From assembly GCF_007753095.1 (NCBI RefSeq), contig NZ_CP036348.1, positions 4,154,001-4,218,000 of the forward strand: a stretch of 64,000 nt of DNA, written 5' to 3'. The stretch comes from Rosistilla carotiformis. GTDB taxonomy: Bacteria > Planctomycetota > Planctomycetia > Pirellulales > Pirellulaceae. The notes beneath the pieces were generated by a model. It made no database searches. It had not been told where the DNA came from and worked only from the letters and a program-made list of their open reading frames with translations. Each line of letters begins with the position of its first letter. The first letter of the stretch is position 1. Positions 1 through 8,424 of this stretch are shown in pieces. The position numbers and the translations under genes were made by a program.

Positions 1-2
1 AG

Positions 3-233
3 GTCATTTATCAAGCACTGGATTTCAGCTCCGGACATCTCGCAACCGACCGACATCACGATCGCATTTCACTTCTCGAAGCTCAGTTCCATCGCGGGTT
101 CTTAATGGTTGAGACGGGGGACTTCCCCAACGCGCGGTTGAGTTTTCAAAAGGCAATCGAATCGAACTTGACACACCCGCTAGGGAAGCTAGGAGCCCTC
201 TATCACGCCGCGTCTGGCGTCCGATCCCCCTAA
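3..233 (+). CDS. C-terminal end of a TPR-like protein (partial)
   Basis: A reading frame open from the left edge of the window to the TAA at 231-233 encodes 76 residues. The stretch LLEAQFHRGFLMVETGDFP followed by ARLSFQKAIE has the spacing of a tetratricopeptide helix pair (small residues at the packing positions, then an A-x-x-x-F-x-K-A-I helix), so this is probably the last repeat of a TPR protein. The start and most of the gene lie outside the window. No function can be assigned. It reads toward the DUF1559 gene that starts 153 bp later and may or may not be cotranscribed with it. Confidence 0.55.
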   Translation, partial: VIYQALDFSSGHLATDRHHDRISLLEAQFHRGFLMVETGDFPNARLSFQKAIESNLTHPLGKLGALYHAASGVRSP

Positions 234-386
234 AGAGAGTTGACATCGCAGCGAAATTACAGGATCATTGACGCAGCACCATTCGCCGAGTCGCTCAGGC
301 CACAAGGCGGGGTGCCATCTGGTATCGAAACGTTTATTCCAATTTCGATACTTAATTCATCCGTCATTCTGCTGGAGATCCAAAAG

Positions 387-1481
387 ATGCGATCAGAATC
401 GAGAAGCCGTACCGGCTTCACCCTCGTGGAGTTGTTGGTGGTAATTGCCATCATTGGAATTTTAGTGGGACTGCTGCTGCCTGCGGTCCAAGCGGCGCGT
501 GAGGCGGCTCGTCGAATGCAATGTTCGAACAACCTAAAGCAGCTAGGGGTTGCACTGCACAATTACCACGACACCCACAAGGCATTTCCGTCAGCACCAG
601 GGACAAACGAAGTTCTTAACGCAGATGGTGGGACCATCTATAGCTGGGATCGCTGGAGTGGGTTGGAGGGTTTGCTGCCATTTGTCGAACAGCAGGCGCT
701 TTACGACAACTGCGACTTTCGTTTTTCTAACGGCAGTAGTGACACGACAAGTGGTGGTCTAACAAACGCGCAGGTTCGCGACACACGTCTTGACAGCACG
801 TTTACCTGTCCAAGCGACCCAGGTTCTTCGCTCAGTTACCACGATTCCCATTCTCCTACCTCCTACTGTTTTTCGCGCGGACCGCAAGCGCACTGGGACG
901 TAACCAACGGCCAGGAGGGCGGGTTTGCCGATGGTGAAAATTGGCACCGGATGCGAGACATCACCGATGGTACGTCCAATACTCTGGCCATGGCGGAGGC
1001 CGTTTTGGGAAGAAACCAGGGAATGTGGGACACGACGGCGCAGAACCGCGAGCGAGGCGTGATAGTCCAAGCTCCAGGCTCGTTTACCCAGTCGCTTTCG
1101 GGCAACTCGCGTGTGTTCCGAAATACACAGCCCTATATCGACATCATCAACGCGTATTACAACGACACCTGCCTTGCTGCGTATGATGCAGGCGGCTCCG
1201 GTGTATTTAACGGTTCAAATGACGAAAACGGTCGTTATTGGAATTCGGGCGATACAGGGCATGGACCACAAATCACTACTTTCATCGGTCCTAATGCTGG
1301 CCCCGGTTGTGACCTCGATACTTCATACACAGAAGCCGCACTCAAAGAGCCGAGCAGTTATCATCCAGGTGGTTGTTTGACGTTGCGTTGCGACGCTTCG
1401 GTTGGTTTCCAAACTGAAACGATCGACCAAGCAACTTGGATTGCGTTAGGTAGTATTCGCGGCGGTGAAACTGCGAATTAA
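387..1481 (+). CDS. DUF1559 domain prepilin-like protein, copy 1
   Basis: Protein of 364 residues. Residues about 10-32 (GFTLVELLVVIAIIGILVG) are a type IV prepilin/pseudopilin N-terminus: a G|F cleavage site for prepilin peptidase, Glu at +5 and a hydrophobic helix. This is followed by the conserved QAAREAARRMQCSNN segment of DUF1559 (SBP_bac_10-like). The C-terminus carries the family motif SSYHPGG and a Gly/Ala-rich end. The ATG at 387 is chosen because GGAG lies 9 bases upstream; the frame is open further upstream but those residues are not family-like. DUF1559 proteins are greatly expanded in planctomycetes and are thought to be pseudopilin-like exported or surface proteins; their function is not established. 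A 48-residue lipoprotein gene follows 87 bp downstream before a terminator, suggesting a two-gene unit. Confidence 0.93.
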   Translation: MRSESRSRTGFTLVELLVVIAIIGILVGLLLPAVQAAREAARRMQCSNNLKQLGVALHNYHDTHKAFPSAPGTNEVLNADGGTIYSWDRWSGLEGLLPFVEQQALYDNCDFRFSNGSSDTTSGGLTNAQVRDTRLDSTFTCPSDPGSSLSYHDSHSPTSYCFSRGPQAHWDVTNGQEGGFADGENWHRMRDITDGTSNTLAMAEAVLGRNQGMWDTTAQNRERGVIVQAPGSFTQSLSGNSRVFRNTQPYIDIINAYYNDTCLAAYDAGGSGVFNGSNDENGRYWNSGDTGHGPQITTFIGPNAGPGCDLDTSYTEAALKEPSSYHPGGCLTLRCDASVGFQTETIDQATWIALGSIRGGETAN

Positions 1482-1568
1482 CTTCAAACACAACGACCTG
1501 CATTCGTGGAACGCTGTCGGTTTGCCTCGCCCGTTCATTAGCATTTAGATATAGGAATACCAACCCAG

Positions 1569-1715
1569 ATGAGACATTTGCGTTTATTGTGCCTGTTGGC
1601 TGCAGCAACGATTGTTGGATGTGGTCCCCAAGTGTCCGGACCAGGTCCCGAACCTGCATCCGATCCAGATGCTCCTGTCGACGTGACCCTTGAAAAATCC
1701 ATGACGTCTGAATAG
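1569..1715 (+). CDS. Small lipoprotein paired with DUF1559 copy 1
   Basis: A 48-residue protein. It starts with a basic-hydrophobic signal (MRHLRLLCLLAAATIVGC) ending in the lipobox IVGC, so Cys18 would be lipidated and the mature peptide is only about 31 residues, Pro/Asp-rich (GPGPEPASDPDAPVD). It lies between DUF1559 copy 1 and a strong terminator. The two other DUF1559 genes in this window also have a similar tiny lipoprotein nearby (2495-2650, 5988-6149). Function unknown; the pairing suggests an accessory to the DUF1559 product in the periplasm or at a membrane. Confidence 0.75.
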   Translation: MRHLRLLCLLAAATIVGCGPQVSGPGPEPASDPDAPVDVTLEKSMTSE

Positions 1716-1753
1716 GAAGAACTGTCCTCCAAAGTTCAAATTAATCGTGCGTA

Positions 1754-1790
1754 GCCCCTCGCAACATACAGCGTGCGAGGGGCTTTTTTT
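1754..1790 (+). terminator. Rho-independent terminator of the first DUF1559 unit
   Basis: GCCCCTCGC at 1754-1762 pairs perfectly with GCGAGGGGC at 1775-1783 (9-bp GC-rich stem, 12-base loop) and is followed by seven T residues at 1784-1790. It lies 38 bp after the small lipoprotein stop, so it closes the DUF1559/lipoprotein transcript. Confidence 0.9.
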
Positions 1791-2494
1791 GCGCGAGCAT
1801 TGAATGACTCAGACGTCATTGTTTGCCCTAAAACATCGCTGACTCGGGTCGCTTCCTACGTGAAATGGTCCCCTCCCAACTGAATATACTCGCCGTGCAA
1901 TCGATCGTGCGTGGGAGCCGCAAGTAACTGTGAGTTCGCCCAAGCTGTGGCAATGTTGCCTACCTGAAACCATGGCTCACCACGCCATCCATATGGGTGA
2001 TCACATAATGAACGGTAACCAGGGCTAGAGCCCCGCAAGGCGCTGCAAGCGACGGATGGGCGAATATACGGCAAGCCGACGAATTCTCAGAACTTCACTC
2101 AACCTAGGCACCTGCAGTCTCGAACACTGGATTTCCAACCGGCTCCAGACCATCTGAGATGGCACCTCTCCTTAGACGCCCCCCCCCACAAGGACGTTTT
2201 CGCCGCATTCTGCGGCCAGATCTCCAACTAACGCCCCCTCAAGGCTTGACTATTTAGCCTAAGTCGGAGAGATTTTCGCACCCAACCTACGTCATCAACG
2301 AAGGACAATCCATCGGGTTGCCACTCGTTGACCTCGCCTGACTCGAAATGCGGGTCGTCAAAAGTTTGTTGAATTCTTGCGATACCGGTACGCGGTAGAC
2401 GTGTTGGATTAGTGTAGGCGTGGAAATTTCTAGGGCGCATGTCGCGCAACCCACACCCGCTGAAAACCGTTTTGAACTTGGAGAACTGAGGTAC
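1791..2494. other. Intergenic stretch without a convincing gene
   Basis: About 700 bp between the first terminator and the next lipoprotein gene. Short open frames exist on both strands, for example 1856-2074 on the minus strand, but none has a ribosome site or recognisable similarity. A run of nine C lies near 2178-2186. It may contain decayed sequence; nothing can be assigned. Confidence 0.5.
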
Positions 2495-2650
2495 ATGAAA
2501 GTCGCTCAATGGATCGTTGTTTTGATATGTCTCACGACGCCACTGCTGGGCTGTGGCAATCCAAATTCCGTGAGCCCCGATGATCCCAAATTTAACGAGC
2601 CGATGCCGCCAGTCGACGGAGCCGCCGAGCAAGCTGCTAAGCAAAAGTAG
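2495..2650 (+). CDS. Small lipoprotein upstream of DUF1559 copy 2
   Basis: A 51-residue protein: signal peptide (MKVAQWIVVLICLTTPLLGC) with lipobox LLGC, then a short mature region rich in Pro, Asp, Glu and Ala (DDPKFNEPMPPVDGAAEQAAKQ). The ATG at 2495 is preferred to an upstream in-frame start at 2420 because it begins directly with the signal sequence and has a purine-rich CTGAGG just upstream. It resembles the lipoproteins at 1569-1715 and 5988-6149 in size, lipobox and acidic/Ala-rich tail. Unlike those two it precedes the nearest DUF1559 gene, by about 530 bp, and may be the remaining partner of a lost DUF1559 gene. Confidence 0.7.
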   Translation: MKVAQWIVVLICLTTPLLGCGNPNSVSPDDPKFNEPMPPVDGAAEQAAKQK

Positions 2651-3177
2651 TCGATTGGTATGCCAACGGAGCCCCGTCAACAACGGCTCCGATATGCGAA
2701 TACAGAGAGCCACCGTGTCTATTTGCATACTTGCTATTGGATTCCAGTGAGTCCAAGTTGAGCTTAGGTGTTAGGAGTTCGGCCGCAACAGGTTAGATGA
2801 CCGAACGAACGCTCACGGTCTCTCCGACCATGACGTGTCGACAGCGGTCCGTTACGTCAGAACGTACGCACGTCACTCGCGCGCGCCTCTGCTGGGATGC
2901 GTCACGAGACCGATCGTGGCGCCGCCGAGAAAGAAGTCCAAAAATTGTTAATTTCATCGGGCTCTTTTAAACAGCCGGGTGTTTCAGTTTGGTGTGATTC
3001 GAGGGTCACCAACGGCTTGCTGCCCCATATACCCTTGCATCCCACATGGAAAAACGCATGGAAGCAGGTGCGGTCGTGTTGCTGATTATTGGCGCACCGC
3101 ATCGATCTCCGTGGGCGTTGAACGCCCACAGCACTACAAATTTTTTAAACCATTGTTCCCTTACCTGGAGTCTCTGA
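2651..3177. other. Intergenic region with two hairpins
   Basis: About 530 bp without a supported gene. CGGAGCC at 2667-2673 pairs with GGCTCCG at 2685-2691, 16 bp after the lipoprotein stop, a possible weak terminator without a T-run. GTGGGCGTT at 3111-3119 pairs with AACGCCCAC at 3121-3129 around a single base; this near-perfect palindrome lies about 50 bp before the DUF1559 copy 2 start and could be an operator or a 5' UTR hairpin. Confidence 0.45.
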
Positions 3178-4263
3178 ATGTTGAGAAATGTTCGTCAAAG
3201 CCGTGTCGGCTTTACCCTTGTTGAATTGTTGGTCGTGATCGCGATCATCGGCATTTTGGTCGGTCTATTGTTGCCCGCCGTGCAAGCGGCGCGGGAAGCA
3301 GCCCGTCGGATGCAATGCTCCAACAACATGAAACAACTGGGCCTCGCACTACATAACTACCACGACACCTATCAGTGCTTTCCCGCCAACGCGGGCGTCA
3401 CCCTGCCGCGATCACCTAGCATTGTGAACGAATCATGGGCATCGTGGAGCGGTTTGGCCAGCATCCTGCCTTTCATTGAGCAGGGGCCGCTGTATGACCA
3501 AATCGATTTCAGCTACAACTTCGACGCCAATATCGCGGGGGTCGCCGAGCACAGCAGCGTCGTCCGACGTGTGCGCATCGATGCCTTCGTTTGCCCCAGC
3601 GACCCCGGTTCGTCGGTTGCTTACAACGCGGACATGGCTCCGACCAGCTACTGCTTCTCACACGGTCCCGCTGCGGCCCGCGATCTTGGTGCCGGTAGTG
3701 AACCAGGCGTTTTCGACAAAGACTTCTTCTGCAAGTTCCGCGACATCACCGACGGGACTTCCAATACGCTGGCCATGTCGGAAGCCAAGATCGGTATGGA
3801 TCAAGGGCAATGGAACACAGGTTCGACCAACCGCAACGAAAGTTATCGCGTGGTCGTTGGAACGGCGTTGACCCACGCTCTCGGTGGCAAGAACAACGTC
3901 TTTTACAACACCGCGGCCCACATCGCTGCGATCAATACGTATTACGACACCTGCTTGGGCATGTACGACGCTGGCACCGGTTGGGATACGCAAAGCGATG
4001 AACAAGGACGCCACTGGGGCTGGGGTGGCGCGTTCCGCGGTCCGTTTATCACAACGCTGAAAGGACCGAACTCGGGCCCCAGTTGTGACAACGACGCGTC
4101 GGTCACCGACATGTCGATCAAGGAACCCAGCAGCTACCACCCCGGCGGCGTGATGGCATTACGTGCCGACGCTTCGGTATCATTTGTCGGCGAAACGACC
4201 GACCAAGCGACCTGGATCGCCGCAGGCAGTCGCAGCTTTGGCGAAGTCAGTCAGCTGCCGTAG
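3178..4263 (+). CDS. DUF1559 domain prepilin-like protein, copy 2
   Basis: Protein of 361 residues with the prepilin motif GFTLVELLVVIAIIGILVG at about residues 11-29 and the DUF1559 signature QAAREAARRMQCSNNMKQL directly after it. The central part contains FRDITDGTSNTLAMSEAK and the C-terminal part SSYHPGG then LRADASVSFVGE, all shared with the copies at 387-1481 and 4851-5924; copies 2 and 3 are closer to each other than to copy 1. TGGAG about 10 bases upstream supports the ATG at 3178. A strong terminator follows at 4349-4378, so the gene appears to be its own transcript. Probably exported and processed by a prepilin peptidase; function unknown. Confidence 0.93.
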   Translation: MLRNVRQSRVGFTLVELLVVIAIIGILVGLLLPAVQAAREAARRMQCSNNMKQLGLALHNYHDTYQCFPANAGVTLPRSPSIVNESWASWSGLASILPFIEQGPLYDQIDFSYNFDANIAGVAEHSSVVRRVRIDAFVCPSDPGSSVAYNADMAPTSYCFSHGPAAARDLGAGSEPGVFDKDFFCKFRDITDGTSNTLAMSEAKIGMDQGQWNTGSTNRNESYRVVVGTALTHALGGKNNVFYNTAAHIAAINTYYDTCLGMYDAGTGWDTQSDEQGRHWGWGGAFRGPFITTLKGPNSGPSCDNDASVTDMSIKEPSSYHPGGVMALRADASVSFVGETTDQATWIAAGSRSFGEVSQLP

Positions 4264-4348
4264 GGCCCCCCGCACTCGGTAACGCAACACGTTTTCACGA
4301 GCGATTACCACCTCGGCGTTTAAAGGTTTAACAACCACAAACTCGCGA

Positions 4349-4378
4349 AACCACGCAGCGAACGCTGCGTGGTTTTTT
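4349..4378 (+). terminator. Rho-independent terminator after DUF1559 copy 2
   Basis: AACCACGCAGCG at 4349-4360 and CGCTGCGTGGTT at 4363-4374 form a perfect 12-bp stem closed by only two unpaired bases (the loop will open slightly), followed by a T-run to 4378. It lies 85 bp after the DUF1559 copy 2 stop. Confidence 0.9.
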
Positions 4379-4850
4379 CGTAGACGGCGTTAAATATGAG
4401 AGGTGCGATTTTGTTCGGCCACGTTGGACTGCATTGAATTGCGACGCCTTAAACCGAGACAAATATCGGGAAAAATCGAACAATCCGCGTGTCCCGGTTC
4501 ACCGTGAATCAACGGTAGCGTGTCCCGTTCCATCGCGACCGGTGGTTCCGTCTCTGCACGCAGCACACACCCCACCAATAAAGATCGCCCGCACCGACCA
4601 CAATAACCACCGACACACCCCCTGCACGGAGTCTAAGGTTATCCAGACTGTGCAATTCGGGGTTTTCTGGGGCAGATTCACGCTTTAACCCTACTCTAAA
4701 ACTTGACACCCCCACATAGTCTCGTGAAGGTTGATTTACTCATTCGGCTGATCATAGAGCGCGTGCGATGAGCCGCGACTCGACATTCATACACACATTT
4801 CGGTTCCGAACTGTGCGTCTACTTTTCTTTTCTGCATCGGAGGATTTGAT
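4379..4850. other. Intergenic region upstream of DUF1559 copy 3
   Basis: About 470 bp without a supported coding region. A TTGACA hexamer lies near 4703-4709 but no good -10 partner was found at 17 bp. The only clear signal is the ribosome site GGAGG at 4839-4843 serving the ATG at 4851. Confidence 0.45.
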
Positions 4851-5924
4851 ATGGATCGTTTTGTCAAACGAAGCCCAAAGGGTTTCACTCTTGTTGAATT
4901 GTTGGTGGTGATTGCCATCATCGGAATTTTGGTCGGGCTATTGTTGCCAGCGGTTCAGGCAGCCCGGGAGGCCGCGCGTCGGATGTCGTGTTCGAACAAT
5001 ATGAAGCAGCTGGGTTTGGCGCTGCACAATTATCACGACACCTACCAATCGTTTCCTGCTAGCGCGGGCGTGAGCCTGCCCAATGCAAGTGGGACGATCG
5101 AAGGTTGGAACTCGTGGAGTGGGCTGGCGAGCATCTTGCCGTTCATTGAACAAGGACCACTCTACGATCAAATCGATTTCCGCTACAACTTTGGTGTCAA
5201 CATTTCAGGGGTCGCCGAACACAGCAGCGTGATTCGCCGAACCCGTATTGACGCCTTCCAATGCCCTAGCGATCCAGGGTCGGACGTTGCCTACACGTCC
5301 GACATGGCTCCATCGAGCTACAGTTTCTCGCACGGTCCCTGCACTTCTTGGGACGTTGGAAACGGGAGCGAGCCGGGCATGTTCGACAAAGCCTTCTTCT
5401 GTCGGTTCCGCGACATCACCGATGGAACTTCCAACACACTGGCGATGGCTGAAGCGAAGGTCGGTCGCAATCAAGGCCAATGGGATTCGACAAATCCTAA
5501 CATCGAGGAAAGCTACCGCGTCGTCGTCGGAAATGCTTTGCGGCAATCGGTTTCGGGAACCAGTACGACGTTCCGCAACACACCCGCTTTCATTACCGAG
5601 ATCAATACCTACTTCGACAACTGCGTTGGCATGTATCAATCGGGCTCCGGTTGGGATGGTCAAAGCGACGAACAGAATCGTTGGTGGGCTTGGGGGGGTG
5701 CGTTCCGCGGCCCTTACATCACCACCTTGCGTGGCCCCAACGCGGGTCCTAGCTGCGACAACGATGCGTCGGTAACCGATATCTCGATCAAAGAAGCCAG
5801 CAGTGCCCATCCCGGTGGTTGTATGACTCTGCGTGCCGACGCTTCGGTGAACTTTGCTGGTGAAACGACCGACCAAGCCACCTGGATTGCTATTGGTAGC
5901 CGCGCATATGGCGAGACGCTGTAG
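4851..5924 (+). CDS. DUF1559 domain prepilin-like protein, copy 3
   Basis: Protein of 357 residues. The N-terminus has a short basic leader (MDRFVKRSPK), then GFTLVELLVVIAIIGILVG, a type IV prepilin signal and hydrophobic helix, and the DUF1559 signature QAAREAARRMSCSNNMKQL. The core (FRDITDGTSNTLAMAEAKVG; ITTLRGPNAGPSCDNDASVTD) and the C-terminal HPGG motif match copy 2 closely, indicating a recent tandem duplication. An excellent ribosome site, GGAGG, sits 8 bases before the ATG. A 53-residue lipoprotein gene follows 63 bp downstream, then a terminator, repeating the two-gene layout seen at 387-1790. Confidence 0.94.
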   Translation: MDRFVKRSPKGFTLVELLVVIAIIGILVGLLLPAVQAAREAARRMSCSNNMKQLGLALHNYHDTYQSFPASAGVSLPNASGTIEGWNSWSGLASILPFIEQGPLYDQIDFRYNFGVNISGVAEHSSVIRRTRIDAFQCPSDPGSDVAYTSDMAPSSYSFSHGPCTSWDVGNGSEPGMFDKAFFCRFRDITDGTSNTLAMAEAKVGRNQGQWDSTNPNIEESYRVVVGNALRQSVSGTSTTFRNTPAFITEINTYFDNCVGMYQSGSGWDGQSDEQNRWWAWGGAFRGPYITTLRGPNAGPSCDNDASVTDISIKEASSAHPGGCMTLRADASVNFAGETTDQATWIAIGSRAYGETL

Positions 5925-5987
5925 AAGTTCCCGAAACGGTTGTTTTTGTTACTTATTGTTCTCTCAATGTTAGCGTAGGAATTGATA

Positions 5988-6149
5988 ATGAAGATTGCAA
6001 GCTGGTTTTTGGTTCTCAGTCTTTTCGCCGTGTGTGGTTGCAACGACGCTCCCTCGGGATCGGTCGGGGATGCTAACGATCCGGCACTGACGACCGACTT
6101 AGAACCGATCGATGAGGCTGCAGAAGCTGCAGCCAACTCGGGTCACTAG
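5988..6149 (+). CDS. Small lipoprotein paired with DUF1559 copy 3
   Basis: A 53-residue protein with signal peptide MKIASWFLVLSLFAVCGC; Cys18 follows the lipobox-like AVCGC. The mature peptide is short and acidic/Ala-rich (DPALTTDLEPIDEAAEAAA). TAGGA about 10 bases upstream supports the ATG at 5988. It sits between DUF1559 copy 3 and a terminator, so the two genes are probably cotranscribed. Same type as the lipoproteins at 1569-1715 and 2495-2650. Function unknown. Confidence 0.75.
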   Translation: MKIASWFLVLSLFAVCGCNDAPSGSVGDANDPALTTDLEPIDEAAEAAANSGH

Positions 6150-6181
6150 AAGATCGACGGAACGTCAACTTCAATCACAGA

Positions 6182-6207
6182 AAACGCAGCTCCGGCTGCG
6201 TTTTTTT
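6182..6207 (+). terminator. Rho-independent terminator after the third DUF1559 unit
   Basis: AACGCAGC (6183-6190) pairs with GCTGCGTT (6195-6202) around the loop TCCG, and a run of seven T residues follows from 6201. It lies 33 bp after the lipoprotein stop. Confidence 0.9.
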
Positions 6208-6438
6208 GTCCCTATACGGGATCGATTCCGGTCGTGTTCGAAATGCGTCTCTGACCGCGGGGCGAGCAACGCCTACCGCATCTTGTTTGAGATAGAAGCC
6301 ATTCTTCGACGCCATTGGGATTGCAGGCGGACAGTACACCTCAGGTCGGACCGGAACCGCATTTCAGAGACTCGGCATTATATCCGGCAATAAGAACTGT
6401 GTGCTTGGTGGGAGCGCCATGTCGCTGCCTCCGCACCG

Positions 6439-6620
6439 CAGGCCAGAGGCCGACACAAGAATTGCCAGCATGTGTCGGCCTCCGGACTTTTATGCGTGAA
6501 GCCTACCGGGACCTGAGGCTTACGCCTCCGGCAGTGTCAGTGTCGGCCTCTGGCCTATTGGGGTGGAGGCTACTGGGGAACGGAGGCATATGTCTCCGGC
6601 AGTTGCTGCGTCGGCCTTAG
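6439..6620. repeat. REP-like palindrome patch (isolated cluster)
   Basis: Degenerate copies of the two motifs that make up the large cluster at 43648-45775: GGCC-AGA/GGA-GGCCGACAC in both orientations, and GAGGCTTACGCCTCCGGCAG, a variant of the CCGGCGG/CCGCCGG hairpin. At least three motif-A and two motif-B copies are visible. The rest of 6208-6857 contains no supported gene. Probably a mobile or RAYT-spread intergenic repeat. Confidence 0.65.
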
Positions 6621-6857
6621 GGCTTCGAAGCGGACAGCAAAGTTCTGGCTGGATCGGCGCCGTATTACCGAACTCTGTTTTCTGTCCGGCTCTGACGGGT
6701 CGATTGACCAGAATGCCTTCGGCCGCCCAAGCGCGACCGACGGAAATTAACGAAAACCGCAGTGAGACTTCGCAATTGAAGCGCGGATAGCGAAGGACTC
6801 ACAAGCGGTGACGTGGATTTCGTTAGATGCGGGGCGTATTCCGATGACGTTCGCGCC

Positions 6858-7892
6858 CTAGTATCGAACTTCGACTCGCGACGAGAGACCGATAAACGCG
6901 ATCGATTCATCGAGATCCAAGTAGCTTCCTTGGCGAACACCCTCGACATAGGATCGTGTAGAAAGCGAATTGCACCACCAGGATGCCAAATAGCCCACGG
7001 TAGCGCGGAAGCAACCCGAATCACTCTGCCAACCAATCCCAAGTTCCGTTTCAAGGACGGGGGTAATCCGAAAATCTTCGTATTGGTTGGCCACCATCCC
7101 GCCATTGAATTGATTCGATTGCCGGTAGTCACCGGTCCACTCGCCCCCAAGGAACGATGCCATCCCTTTGCTGTAGCACAGCATGCCCGACTTGCCGCTG
7201 CGACGTTCGGCGTCCAAGCCCAACAACAGGCCAAACCCGTTGAAGTCGATGTCGGTATCGACGGTCACCAATCCTGTCGCTGTCGAAATTTCCTGTTGAG
7301 CGTGCAGAGATTGCTCCATGCTTCCAAACCGGAACCCGCCAGACCAATGAAAGGCGGTCGATTCGGTACAAATCAACGTTTGGCGGTAAACCGCATCGAT
7401 CAAATCAAAGCGGAGCTCCGTGGCTGCCGTGGATTGCAAAGCGTTGCCACCGGTGGTGAATGTGCTGGGATGGATGATCTGTGAATTGAGCACGTTGGCC
7501 TGATTACGAGTCAGCCGATCTTGGGTATCGCCGTCCCAGTGCGTGTAGCTGGCCACCAGACTGCTGGTCGTCGAACTGGCCAACGCGAATCCGACGCGGT
7601 AGCCCGGGGACATATCGACAGCGGCAATCCCGGTCGGCCCCGTCGGAAACGCGTTGGCCGTCGTATCGTTTTGTTCGATCGAATACACGATGTCGGTGTC
7701 GGCGGGACGAAGGTACAGGAATTCTCCAAACACTCCAGTCCGATGGGTCCACCACGGGGGCGGGCATTTCTTTGCGGCAACTTGAATCGAACTGCACTCT
7801 GTAGATTCATCACATCCGGTGTCGGCACAGCCACCATCGCCGATCGTTCCCCCGGGTCCACTCGTTCCACTGCATCGGTGAATCGTGATCAT
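6858..7892 (-). CDS. BBP7-type outer membrane beta-barrel protein (main part, frameshifted)
   Basis: The 344-residue frame shows the planctomycete BBP7 pattern: an early PPPWWTHRTGVFGEFLYLRPADTDIVYSIEQND segment (long-known family start of the barrel), alternating hydrophobic/polar strands through the middle (e.g. HWSGGFRFGSMEQ, YKASF-like strands), and a C-terminal strand ending SSRVEVRY with the terminal aromatic expected of outer-membrane barrels. This frame has no signal peptide: the first 35 or so residues (MITIHRCSGTSGPGG...) are translated from sequence that, in the neighbouring frame, encodes a perfect signal peptide (see 7810-8004). A one-base indel in the GGGGG run near 7850 would join them, so the true gene is probably 6858-8004. 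Function: structural or transport barrel of the outer membrane, substrate unknown. Confidence 0.75.
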   Translation of the reverse strand: MITIHRCSGTSGPGGTIGDGGCADTGCDESTECSSIQVAAKKCPPPWWTHRTGVFGEFLYLRPADTDIVYSIEQNDTTANAFPTGPTGIAAVDMSPGYRVGFALASSTTSSLVASYTHWDGDTQDRLTRNQANVLNSQIIHPSTFTTGGNALQSTAATELRFDLIDAVYRQTLICTESTAFHWSGGFRFGSMEQSLHAQQEISTATGLVTVDTDIDFNGFGLLLGLDAERRSGKSGMLCYSKGMASFLGGEWTGDYRQSNQFNGGMVANQYEDFRITPVLETELGIGWQSDSGCFRATVGYLASWWCNSLSTRSYVEGVRQGSYLDLDESIAFIGLSSRVEVRY

Positions 7893-8004
7893 CCATCACC
7901 GAGACGTGAGCAAGCCTCTCCTGAGCGTAGGCGCTCGATTCCATCCACGGCCCTAAAAAGACGAGTACCAGCAACAGGCCGGATACCGTGATTCCATTTC
8001 CCAT
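7810..8004 (-). pseudogene. 5' part of the BBP7 gene in another frame: signal peptide
   Basis: Starting at the ATG at 8004 (AAGGAAG 8 bases upstream), this frame encodes MGNGITVSGLLLVLVFLGPW followed by MESSAYAQERLAHVS: a canonical Sec signal peptide with cleavage after AYA. It continues to a stop at 7810 overlapping the BBP7 frame. The BBP7 frame lacks any export signal, so the two are almost certainly one gene split by a +1 base in the homopolymer GGGGG (minus strand) near 7850. Either the gene is broken in this strain or the base is a sequencing error. Confidence 0.7.
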
Positions 8005-8424
8005 CGCGAACTTCCTTGTAGGTCTTGAAGGTCTGTCGTTCACGGCTGCGTGATGCACAAACTTTCTTTGATTCGAAACAACTTAACTAACTGCTAACTT
8101 GCATCGGAAACCTACACCTGCTACCACCACTATGGCTATTAATCGCGACAAACTCCACGCATCCCACCTAAGCTTCCACCCACAGAACAGAAAAGCGAAG
8201 CGATAAGTTTATTGATCGCATAGGTTTGCGCTATTGCAGCACCTACCGGGTGGGCCAGGATCGACCTCTCGAAAGGGCTCTCCGGACCCAAAGTTTGCGC
8301 ACCAAGAGATCGCAGTGGAACCTAGCGTGCGCAGGATTCCCGCGGACGCTGGGGCGTGAAATCTCAGGGCTTCCGCATTCCGGTACTCCGCGTCGGTAGT
8401 CGGATTACGTGTCACTGAGCCTGG
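8005..8424. other. Intergenic region between BBP7 and the subtilase
   Basis: 420 bp containing the upstream region of the minus-strand BBP7 gene and the downstream region of the minus-strand protease gene. No gene, clear promoter or terminator could be supported; a 68-codon minus-strand frame at 8209-8415 has no ribosome site or family resemblance. Confidence 0.4.

Noticed and set aside
1856-2074. 72-codon minus-strand frame
   Set aside because: Possibly part of a decayed element, but no start signal, family or repeated copy in the window supports it.
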